NCBI RefSeq assembly: GCF_009729555.1
Contig: NZ_WODC01000011.1
Location: 1 to 64,000, forward strand
DNA: 64,000 nucleotides
DNA from: Pseudodesulfovibrio alkaliphilus
GTDB lineage: Bacteria > Desulfobacterota > Desulfovibrionia > Desulfovibrionales > Desulfovibrionaceae
Reading direction: 5' to 3'
Shown here: positions 14,997 through 22,436 of the stretch, piece after piece
How the letters are laid out: each line of letters opens with the position of its first letter
How positions within the stretch are numbered: position 1 is the first letter of the stretch
Translations under genes and position numbers: made by a program
Notes under the pieces: model-generated
Seen by the model: the letters and a program-made list of their open reading frames with translations, nothing else
What the model was told of the DNA's origin: nothing
Databases searched by the model: none

Positions 14997-15551
14997 CTAC
15001 TGGGCCACTACTTTCATGGAAAAAAACGAGGTGTCGCAGTCCAGAGGAACAAAGTCGAAGTCCATGGGGCGCGACGATTGACGGGCCATCTCAATAAAGC
15101 CGAGACCGGCACCCTTGGAATCCGCGTCCGGCAGTCTCCGACGACGTTCGCGATAATATTCCTTGAGATCCTGCCTGCCCATGGTGCGCAACAACTCAAG
15201 CTGGCCGGCCAGCCTGTCCACGTCCTCGGTGCGCACCTTGTTGCCGCAGGCAACAAAAAAACTGCCATCACTTTCACGCCCGACAACAACCTGACCATGA
15301 GCCATTTCACCCAAACCCTGGCTCAAGTGCGACGAACGCTCGGACGAGTAGCGCACGATGTTCTGCATCTGCTCCACCAGGATGGAGAAAACGCGCTGTA
15401 CGCTGGCCATGGCCGCATCCTCGGCGCGCATCTTCTCGCGCATGATCCCGGCCAACCCCTCGACCATGGCTTGGGACACTGGCCCGTTAAAATAGAGGAT
15501 CGTGCCCTTTGCCCTCATTTCCTCGTAATATTTATACAAATTTGTTGCCAT
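14997..15551 (-). CDS. siaB: SiaB-family protein kinase
   Basis: This 184-residue protein resembles SiaB kinases, with KGTILYFNGPVSQAMVEGLA at the N-terminus, then RVFSILVEQMQNIVRYSSER, a GHKL-like N-box helix, and a GAGLGFIEMAR glycine-containing segment before the C-terminal strand DTSFFSMKVV. SiaB phosphorylates SiaC and so lowers SiaD activity. The ATG at 15551 is chosen because GGAGGAG precedes it; an earlier GTG at 15566 would place that ribosome site inside the coding region. It lies 11 bases after the siaA stop. Confidence 0.85.
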   Translation of the reverse strand: MATNLYKYYEEMRAKGTILYFNGPVSQAMVEGLAGIMREKMRAEDAAMASVQRVFSILVEQMQNIVRYSSERSSHLSQGLGEMAHGQVVVGRESDGSFFVACGNKVRTEDVDRLAGQLELLRTMGRQDLKEYYRERRRRLPDADSKGAGLGFIEMARQSSRPMDFDFVPLDCDTSFFSMKVVAQ

Positions 15552-15562
15552 ATTCTCCTCCG

Positions 15563-16741
15563 TCACCTGACATCAAAGCCGAGTACGGTCATGTCGTCGC
15601 GGCGGGGCTCCTCGCCCTGATAGGCATTGACCAGAGCCAGCAGCTCCTCGCCAAGCCCTCCCACGGGCTGGTCCGCCCTATCCTCCAGAAACCGCATCAG
15701 CCGACTTTTGCCAAAGGGCAATCGCCGGGGACCGCCCACCTGATCCACGATGCCGTCAGTGGCCATGCAGACCCGGACACCGGGCGACAACGCCACCTCG
15801 ACATCGGAAAAAACAAAATCCCGAGGAGAGCGAACATGACCGAGGCCGCAACGGTCGCCACGGATGCGACGGGCCGCACCCGCCTCCACCACATACAGAG
15901 GCGTGTTGGCTCCTGCGAAAACGAGCCGGGAACTCCCTGGCGCGATATGGCACAGGGCGCAATCCATGCCGTCGTCCGAACGGGCATCGCCCCCCTTCTG
16001 GCCCAGGGCGTCCTTGATCAGCGCGTTGGTCCTGGCAAGCACGCCCGCTGGCGAGGTGTCGCCGACAACCAGCGCCTTTTCCAGTAGCGACTGAACGATC
16101 AGCGTCATGAACGCGCCGGGCACTCCATGGCCCGTGCAGTCGATCACTCCCACGAAGAAGCCTTCGCCCCAGGGCTTGACCCAGTAAGCGTCTCCACCCA
16201 CAACATCCCGCTGAAGCCAGAGCAGGAAGTGGTCTGGCAGGACAGCGGCAAGCTCCGCCTCATCGGGAAGAAACGCGGCCTGAATGTGCGAGGCGTAGTC
16301 GATGCTCTCAAGGATCTGGTTTCGCGCCTCGGCCAGGGACTGCATGGCCGTGGTCAGTCTGCGCTGGCGGCTGGCGATGGCATGGCCCATCCAGTGCATG
16401 TTGCGCTTGAGGTTCGCGAAGTCGTGCCCGTCCTCTTCATCGGGCGGCGCCTCTGTCAACACGTATTCGCCACGCTTGAGCAACTGGCACTGTGCGTTGA
16501 GTTCACGGATGCTGCGCAGGGCGATGACCTGACTGAGCCACTTGGCCAGAGGCACCACCAGGATGATGCCTACCACCAAAAATCCAACCATGAAGTTGAT
16601 GACCGCCTGTTGGGCACCCGAGTGCCAAAACACCAAAGCGGTCAGGGGAAAAGCCACCATGGCCGCAAACAGCACGGCCGTCATCTTGCCCTCGACACTC
16701 ATGGACGAAGCGGTACGTAGCAAGCCAGTCGCAACGCGCAC
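15563..16741 (-). CDS. siaA: SiaA-type membrane PP2C (SpoIIE) phosphatase, short form
   Basis: This 392-residue protein has two closely spaced membrane helices (about 19-41 and 46-68), a HAMP-like linker and a complete SpoIIE/PP2C phosphatase domain: DVVGGDAYWV, GVIDCTGHGVPGAFMT, ATDGIVDQVGG and RRDDMTVLGF supply the metal-binding Asp residues. In Pseudomonas, SiaA dephosphorylates SiaC in response to an external signal through a large periplasmic domain; that domain is absent here because almost no residues separate the two helices. The start is a GTG at 16741 with GGGGG upstream; an internal ATG at 16702 is an alternative. It starts four bases after the siaD stop. Confidence 0.86.
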   Translation of the reverse strand: MRVATGLLRTASSMSVEGKMTAVLFAAMVAFPLTALVFWHSGAQQAVINFMVGFLVVGIILVVPLAKWLSQVIALRSIRELNAQCQLLKRGEYVLTEAPPDEEDGHDFANLKRNMHWMGHAIASRQRRLTTAMQSLAEARNQILESIDYASHIQAAFLPDEAELAAVLPDHFLLWLQRDVVGGDAYWVKPWGEGFFVGVIDCTGHGVPGAFMTLIVQSLLEKALVVGDTSPAGVLARTNALIKDALGQKGGDARSDDGMDCALCHIAPGSSRLVFAGANTPLYVVEAGAARRIRGDRCGLGHVRSPRDFVFSDVEVALSPGVRVCMATDGIVDQVGGPRRLPFGKSRLMRFLEDRADQPVGGLGEELLALVNAYQGEEPRRDDMTVLGFDVR

Positions 16742-16744
16742 TTC

Positions 16745-17887
16745 TCAACCCCCACTGCCGTCCGGGCACCCCGGCCCGTTGTCAGCGCTTCTGCGCGGGC
16801 AGACCGACCGCCGATAGACCTCCACCCGATCCCGGCCATTCTTTTTGGCCGCATACAGGGCGATATCCGAATACTTGAGCAGCGAATCGATGCTGTCCTG
16901 GGGCTGTTCCAGCGAAGCCAGCCCGATGGACACTGTCATGCGCAACGTCCCGGCCACAGACTCGATAGCGGCCGAGCGCACTGCGCGGGCAATGCGGGCG
17001 GCCACGGCGCAGGCATCCTCCGCCGAGGCATCGGGGAGCAACACGCCGAACTCCTCTCCGCCAAGCCTGGCGGCCACATCCACCTCGCGCACCGATTCGC
17101 CGAAAATACGGGCCAGCTCCACAAGGGCCATGTCCCCCACATCATGGCCGTGGGTGTCGTTGATGGCCTTGAAATGGTCAACGTCAATCATCAGCAGCGC
17201 GAGATCGCCCCCCTTTCGCCGAGCCCGATTCAGCTCGCGTCCGGCCAGTTCCATAAAATATCCTCGGTTCCACATGCCCGTCAGACTGTCAGTTCGCGCC
17301 AGACGACACATTTCCTCAATCATGTCCTTGCGTTCAGTAACATCAACCAACACGCCGACCACTCCCTGCAGCCCGACTCCGTCCGCCTCCACCGCACTGG
17401 CACTGATCTCGACCCACAGGCTCTCCGATCCCGGAGCGCGGACCCGGGCCTCATACCGCCGGGCGTCGCCCGAGGCGAGCAGGGCCTCATAAATCCGATA
17501 ATCGTCCGGGTCGCAGAAGAGACGGTGAAGCAGCCCCACTTCGGCCACAAACGCTTCGGGGCTTGCGCAGCCGAACATGGCGGCCATGGCCGGATTGACC
17601 TCCACCAACCGCCCGGCCGAATCGCATCGATAAATCCCCTCGGTCACGTTCTCGAAAATGCTTCTGTATTTCCGTTCGCTCTCAGCGAGATCGCGGTTGA
17701 GATTGCCCAGCGTCTGCTGCATGCGATCGCCCATGGTCACCAGTCTGCGGCTTTGGCGGCAGAGCTTCTCGTATTCGGCCACCAAGGCGGAAAATGCGGC
17801 GGCGTCCCGCTGCCAGGAGTCATCGGCAAGAGCCTCCCGCGCCAGGGTCAACACCCGCTCTTCTCTTCTGAACACTTCCTTGTGCAT
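16745..17887 (-). CDS. siaD: SiaD-type diguanylate cyclase with inserted PAS domain
   Basis: This 380-residue enzyme makes c-di-GMP. The N-terminal helical region (MHKEVFRREERVLTLA, then YEKLCRQSRRLVTMGDR) resembles the SiaD coiled coil that receives SiaC. A PAS domain follows at about 70-190 (YRSIFENVTEGIYRCDSAGR at its start), ending VDVTERKDMIEE, and then a GGDEF domain at about 200-355 with an active-site GGEEF at 276-280 and a product-inhibition RxxD (REVD) at 267-270. It is the first gene of the leftward sia-moxR string. A Fur-box-like site lies 35 bases upstream. The PAS domain adds a possible second input. Confidence 0.86.
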   Translation of the reverse strand: MHKEVFRREERVLTLAREALADDSWQRDAAAFSALVAEYEKLCRQSRRLVTMGDRMQQTLGNLNRDLAESERKYRSIFENVTEGIYRCDSAGRLVEVNPAMAAMFGCASPEAFVAEVGLLHRLFCDPDDYRIYEALLASGDARRYEARVRAPGSESLWVEISASAVEADGVGLQGVVGVLVDVTERKDMIEEMCRLARTDSLTGMWNRGYFMELAGRELNRARRKGGDLALLMIDVDHFKAINDTHGHDVGDMALVELARIFGESVREVDVAARLGGEEFGVLLPDASAEDACAVAARIARAVRSAAIESVAGTLRMTVSIGLASLEQPQDSIDSLLKYSDIALYAAKKNGRDRVEVYRRSVCPRRSADNGPGCPDGSGG

Positions 17888-18282
17888 GGTTCCCCCCGGA
17901 CGACATGCCGCCCGAAAACGTGATATTGAATTTCATTTTCACTGTCAACGCAAAACAGAAAGGGAAACGCTCCGGCCGATGTCCAGGCAACGAGAGAGAA
18001 TTTCGGACCGGGCACGATGTCGGGACGCTCCCATAATCGCCCCTGCGGGCCTGGATTGCGAACGCGGCTGCCGTCATTGAAGCCACACGGCAGGCTTTCG
18101 CCCCCCTGACAACCCAGCGCGACCTGAAATCCGACATGCCGCAAAACCATGACGCGGAGAGGGTGATCGTTTACGGGGCAAGGGGACGGCGACACCCCGA
18201 CAATGATCGTGAGGATCAAAGACGGTTGCCTGATGCGGCATCGGTCGGCAAAAGTCACTTCACTTGTCGACGACCATGGCAT
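17888..18282. other. 395-bp divergent intergenic region, siaD / binding-protein gene
   Basis: This gap separates the leftward siaD operon from a rightward periplasmic binding protein gene, so it should hold both promoters. The only element I can support is the Fur-box-like sequence at 17922-17940. The part from about 18000 to 18270 is GC-rich and open in the rightward frame, but it has no ribosome site and no protein-like composition. Confidence 0.5.
17922..17940. promoter_or_regulatory. Fur-box-like site upstream of siaD
   Basis: GATATTGAATTTCATTTTC matches 14 of 19 positions of the classical Fur box. Its left 13 bases differ by a single base from those of the site upstream of feoA2 at 10405. 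It ends 35 bases before the siaD start codon, where a repressor could block transcription. Binding is not shown. Confidence 0.5.
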
Positions 18283-19113
18283 ATGATGCCAGTTATGATT
18301 CCCATCAAGCCCCCCGGCTGTTCCGCGCCATGGTCCTTCAGGGCTTCATTGGCGGACCTGCCTCAACTCTTCATACTGTCTCTGGGGCTGATACTGGCCC
18401 TTGCGCTGCGTTCGCCCGCTGCCGCGCAACCCGCCCTCATCTCCGAGGTGGTCTCGGCCGGCAAATCCTGGGGCACCTTCACCAATCCCGATGGAACAGG
18501 ACTCTACCACGAAATCCTTGAGGCCGTCTTTGCCCTGCACAACATCTCAGTGCGTCACGAATACGCCACCTCGGACCGGGCCGAGGAGCTGGTGCGCCTG
18601 GGCCAAGCAGACATGATGCTCTGCGCCGACAAGGCGTCGCCTCCTTTGGTCATGGCTCGAATGCCCATGTACCAAAACGCCTTCCACGTCTTCTTCAGCC
18701 GCGAACGCATCGGCCTGTGGCAGGGGGCGGAGAGCCTGCGTAACAAGTTGATCATCAGCCAGCCCGGCTACTATTCCCAAACGAACTTCCCGGTGCCGGT
18801 CCGGCTCAAGTTCGTGACCAGCGGCACCCAGGCGCTGGGCATGGTCCTCCTGGGCAGGGCCGACTTCTATGTGGACGACATGATCCTTATGCAGGAATCC
18901 GTCCGCGAGAACACCATCCCCTTCAATGCGCAAGACTTCGACATCCGACAGGCCGGGGTGCGCTCCTACCACCCTCTTTTCAGCACCTCCGAGCGGGGTC
19001 TCGCGCTCATGGAACTATACGACGAGGGCATACGCACCCTGCATTCCCGAGGCATCTTGAGAAGCATCTACGAAAAATGGGGGCACCCCTACCCGGATTT
19101 CGACAGACGATGA
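18283..19113 (+). CDS. Orphan periplasmic solute-binding protein (family 3 type)
   Basis: This is a protein of about 276 residues with an N-terminal signal segment (LFILSLGLILALALRSPAAAQ), so it is exported. The body follows the SBP family 3 layout (GTFTNPDGTGLYHEILEAVF, then ADMMLCADKASPP, then DFYVDDMIL). No ABC transporter genes are adjacent on this strand before serine dehydratase. The start is uncertain: ATG codons at 18283, 18286 and 18295 lack a strong ribosome site. It is divergent from siaD, so it could act as a periplasmic sensor for that system, or it may be a general amino-acid-binding protein. Confidence 0.7.
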   Translation: MMPVMIPIKPPGCSAPWSFRASLADLPQLFILSLGLILALALRSPAAAQPALISEVVSAGKSWGTFTNPDGTGLYHEILEAVFALHNISVRHEYATSDRAEELVRLGQADMMLCADKASPPLVMARMPMYQNAFHVFFSRERIGLWQGAESLRNKLIISQPGYYSQTNFPVPVRLKFVTSGTQALGMVLLGRADFYVDDMILMQESVRENTIPFNAQDFDIRQAGVRSYHPLFSTSERGLALMELYDEGIRTLHSRGILRSIYEKWGHPYPDFDRR

Positions 19114-19222
19114 TGTGCCCCGGCAAGGAAACGGGCTTCTCCTTTTTTCATTTATTGGCTACGTTGCGCCAGGATGGTCACTCCGACCCTCCGTGAAAAC
19201 CCCTTGCGTAAAGGATACCCCC

Positions 19223-20584
19223 ATGTCCGCCATCGCCACCTCCGTCTTTGAGCTGCTCAAGATAGGCCCGGGGCCGTCGAGCTCACACACCATCGGCCCC
19301 ATGCGGGCCGGATTCGACTTTCTGGAACACGTTCGCCAGCTGCCTGAGTCTGACCGGCTCGGCGCGGACGCCCTGGAAATCCGCCTCTTCGGCTCCCTCT
19401 CGGCCACAGGCGGAGGCCACGGCACCCCCAGGGCCATCATGGCAGGGCTGCTCGGCCAACAGCCCGACACCTGCCTGCCCAACGCTCTGGAACAATTCGA
19501 CGACGCCACGCGCAGCTTTGATCTGGACCTTGGCGGCAAGGCCCTTTCCTATCGCACCTGCGATATCATTTTCGATGCCGTCCAGCATGACTACCCACAC
19601 AGCAACACCATGGTATTCCGGCTGCTCAAGGGCAACCGGACGATTTTTGAACGGATGTACTTCTCGGTTGGAGGCGGCTTCCTGCGCTGGGAGGGATGGG
19701 AGGAGCCCGTCCGCGGCCGCCCCGCCTACCCCTATGAATCCATGGCCCAGGTCAAGGAACACCTGCGCACCCACTCCATGCGCCTTCACGAACTGCTGCT
19801 GGCCAACGAACAATCCATCACCGGCATGACTGAAGAACAGATATGGAACGGACTCGACAGGATAACCGAAGTCATGGAAGGGGCCGTGGAGACCGGCATT
19901 GTCACCGAAGGGGTGCTGCCCGGCCCCATCGGCCTGCAACGCAAGGCCCCGGTCATGTATCGCCGGGCCAAGAGCGAATACTTCCAGGGCTCGGGCTTTC
20001 TCAAGGCGCTCAACGCCTACGCCCTGGCCGCCTCGGAAGAAAACGCCGCCGGACACTGCGTGGTCACGGCCCCCACATGCGGCGGCGCGGGCGTGTTGCC
20101 CGCCATCCTGTACACCGTCAAGCGCCACATGGGCGCCTCGCCCGAAGAGATCCGCCAGGGACTGCTGGCGGCCGCCTGCTTCGGCTTCCTGGCCAAGCAC
20201 AATGCCTCCATCTCCGGGGCCGAGGTGGGCTGCCAGGGCGAGGTGGGTGTGGCCTCGGCCATGGGAGCGGCCTTTCTGGCCTACGCACGCGGCTACCGCT
20301 TCCAGGTCACGGAAAACGCCGCCGAGATCGCCATGGAACACCATCTGGGCCTGACCTGCGACCCCGTGGGCGGCTATGTCCAGATACCCTGTATCGAACG
20401 AAACGCCATGGGCGCGGTCAAGGCCTTCAACGCCTACCTCATCGCCTCGACCCTGGATGAATCGTACCAGAAGGTGGATTTCGACAAGGTCATCAAGGCG
20501 ATGGCCCAGACAGGCCACGACATGTCCCGCAAATACAAGGAAACCTCCCTGGCGGGTCTGGCCATGAGCATGACCGAGTGCTGA
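19223..20584 (+). CDS. sdaA: L-serine ammonia-lyase (iron-sulfur, single chain)
   Basis: This 453-residue enzyme deaminates L-serine to pyruvate and ammonia. The N-terminal beta domain contains KIGPGPSSSHTIGPMRAGFD; the alpha domain contains APTCGGAGVLPA, ISGAEVGCQGEVGVASAMGA and LTCDPVGGYVQIPCIERN, whose conserved Cys residues bind the [4Fe-4S] cluster. AAGGA precedes the ATG at 19223; an upstream start at 19115 gives a non-homologous extension. It is followed after 154 bases by an amino-acid ABC transporter, which suggests uptake and use of serine as a pyruvate source, although transporter specificity is not proven. Confidence 0.95.
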   Translation: MSAIATSVFELLKIGPGPSSSHTIGPMRAGFDFLEHVRQLPESDRLGADALEIRLFGSLSATGGGHGTPRAIMAGLLGQQPDTCLPNALEQFDDATRSFDLDLGGKALSYRTCDIIFDAVQHDYPHSNTMVFRLLKGNRTIFERMYFSVGGGFLRWEGWEEPVRGRPAYPYESMAQVKEHLRTHSMRLHELLLANEQSITGMTEEQIWNGLDRITEVMEGAVETGIVTEGVLPGPIGLQRKAPVMYRRAKSEYFQGSGFLKALNAYALAASEENAAGHCVVTAPTCGGAGVLPAILYTVKRHMGASPEEIRQGLLAAACFGFLAKHNASISGAEVGCQGEVGVASAMGAAFLAYARGYRFQVTENAAEIAMEHHLGLTCDPVGGYVQIPCIERNAMGAVKAFNAYLIASTLDESYQKVDFDKVIKAMAQTGHDMSRKYKETSLAGLAMSMTEC

Positions 20585-20738
20585 CCGCCCCCGGCTCTGC
20601 CGCCCAAGACGGATTGGTCGGCAAGGGCAGCCCACACCCCTGCACGGCATTCGGGTTCGCCTGAATTGATTGCCCACTTGCGAGAATTCTGCTAGGAGTC
20701 TCTGGCCTTGGGCCAGATTCCACTTTCGGGGAGAGAGC

Positions 20739-21467
20739 GTGATTTCTTTCAAAAACGTCAATAAATGGTTTGGGGAATTCCAGGTCCTCAACAATATCAA
20801 CCTCGACATCAAAAAGGGCGAGGTGGTGGTCATCTGCGGCCCCTCAGGATCCGGCAAGTCCACCCTCATCCGATGTATCAACCGCCTCGAACCCATTCAG
20901 GAAGGCTCGATCACCGTTGATGGCATGGTCGTATCAGACCCGGCCACCAACATGACCCTGCTCCGTGCCGAAGTGGGCTTCGTCTTTCAGCAGTTCAACC
21001 TGTATCCGCACATGACGGTGCTTGAGAACATCACCCTCGCCCCGACCATGGTTCGGCACATGAACAAGGGGCAGGCCACGGCCATCGCCATGGAACTGCT
21101 CAAGAAGGTGGACATACCGGACAAGGCCGGAGCCTATCCCTCCCAACTCTCCGGCGGCCAGCAGCAGCGGGTGGCCATAGCCCGTGGCCTGGCCATGCAG
21201 CCCAAGATCATGCTCTTTGACGAACCCACGTCCGCGCTGGACCCCGAGATGATCAACGAAGTGCTCGATGTGATGAAGTCCCTGGCCCGTGAAGGCATGA
21301 CCATGATCTGCGTCACCCACGAAATGGGCTTTGCCCGCGAGGTGGCCGACCGGGTCATCTTCATGGACGGCGGTCTGCTCATTGAGGAAAACACCCCTTT
21401 GGAGTTTTTCAACAATCCAAGAAGCGACCGGACCAAGGATTTCCTCAGCAAGATCCTCAGCCACTAG
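20739..21467 (+). CDS. Polar amino acid ABC transporter, ATP-binding protein
   Basis: This 242-residue ATPase of the GlnQ/AapP type shows Walker [10 protein letters not shown] (about 33-41), Q-loop [10 protein letters not shown], signature [16 protein letters not shown], Walker [14 protein letters not shown] and switch CVTHEMGF. The start is the GTG at 20739 after GGGGAGAG, which makes the protein begin [14 protein letters not shown] like its homologues. It heads the operon formed with the binding protein at 21544 and the fused permease at 22437. It is closely similar to the paralogue at 53690-54418, which serves the second amino-acid system. Confidence 0.95.
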   Translation: MISFKNVNKWFGEFQVLNNINLDIKKGEVVVICGPSGSGKSTLIRCINRLEPIQEGSITVDGMVVSDPATNMTLLRAEVGFVFQQFNLYPHMTVLENITLAPTMVRHMNKGQATAIAMELLKKVDIPDKAGAYPSQLSGGQQQRVAIARGLAMQPKIMLFDEPTSALDPEMINEVLDVMKSLAREGMTMICVTHEMGFAREVADRVIFMDGGLLIEENTPLEFFNNPRSDRTKDFLSKILSH

Positions 21468-21543
21468 GCTTTTGGATACGCTCCGGCGGGCGCGGTGCGC
21501 GTCGCGGGCATTTGGCAGAATTCAACAGTTGAAGGAGTGGTAA

Positions 21544-22368
21544 ATGAGAGTCCTAAAAATCAGTGTGCTGGCCGCCCTGCTCGTCATGGCCGCCAGCGTG
21601 GCATTCGCCGGCCCCACCTACGACCGGGTCATGTCTACCAAAGTCGTGCGCGCCGGCGTCTCCAACCAGGGCATCCCCTTCGGTTTCATCAACGACAAGA
21701 ACGAGTGGGTGGGCTTCGACGTGGACATGGCCACCGAGATCGCCAAACGCCTGGGCGCCAAGCTCGAAATGGTCGTGGTCAACAACAACACCCGTATTTC
21801 CTTTGTCCAGACCGACCCGCCCAAAGTGGACATGGTCCTCTCCAATATGACCCACAAGCGCGAGCGCGACAGGAAGATCGACTTCTCCATCACCTACTTC
21901 TTCGATGGCCAGAAATTCCTGGCCCCCAAAGGCACCGTGAAGGATGTCAAGGATCTCGCCAACATGCGCGTGGGCTCCATGCAGGGAACCACCTCTATCA
22001 TCAACGCCACCGAATACCTGAAGAAGCTCGGCAACCCCGACCCCAAGGTCACCGGATATGACGGCGAGGTCGCCATGTTCGAGGCCCTGCGCTCCGGCCG
22101 CGTCCAGGCCATCTCCACCGATTCCACCATCCTCCTGGGCTACGCCGCCAAGGAACCCGGCAAGTACGAGCTGGTGGGCGACTTCATCTCCGACGAGCCC
22201 TACGGCATCGGCCTGCCCCAGGACGACTCCGCCTGGCGCGACATCATCAACTTCACCATTCAGGACATGTGGGCCGACGGCACCTACATGACCATCTACA
22301 ACAAGTGGTTCGGCCCTGACTCCGACTACCCCTTCCCCATGACCGAAAAGATCGAGATGTGGCCGTAG
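21544..22368 (+). CDS. Amino acid ABC transporter, periplasmic binding protein
   Basis: This 274-residue family 3 binding protein has a signal peptide (MRVLKISVLAALLVMAASVA, then FAGP). Ligand-site-type regions include GFINDKNEWVGFDVDMATEI, NNNTRISFVQTDPPKVDMVL and KIDFSITYFFDG. AGGAG lies upstream of the ATG. It is the middle gene of the first amino-acid transporter, and a strong hairpin starts 22 bases after its stop, which would favour higher binding-protein than permease levels. The ligand (serine or another polar amino acid) is inferred only from the neighbouring sdaA. Confidence 0.93.
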   Translation: MRVLKISVLAALLVMAASVAFAGPTYDRVMSTKVVRAGVSNQGIPFGFINDKNEWVGFDVDMATEIAKRLGAKLEMVVVNNNTRISFVQTDPPKVDMVLSNMTHKRERDRKIDFSITYFFDGQKFLAPKGTVKDVKDLANMRVGSMQGTTSIINATEYLKKLGNPDPKVTGYDGEVAMFEALRSGRVQAISTDSTILLGYAAKEPGKYELVGDFISDEPYGIGLPQDDSAWRDIINFTIQDMWADGTYMTIYNKWFGPDSDYPFPMTEKIEMWP

Positions 22369-22390
22369 GCCCCACGGCGCAAGCCAAACC

Positions 22391-22419
22391 AGGTCCCGGA
22401 GCGTAACGCTCCGGGACCT
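22391..22419 (+). terminator. Strong intra-operon hairpin after the binding-protein gene
   Basis: AGGTCCCGGAGCG (22391-22403) pairs perfectly with CGCTCCGGGACCT (22407-22419) around a TAA loop, followed by only TT-G. Without a long T run it is more likely a partial terminator or a 3'-end stabiliser that raises binding-protein mRNA. It lies 17 bases before the permease start. Confidence 0.6.
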
Positions 22420-22436
22420 TTGCTTCGGAAAAAGAG

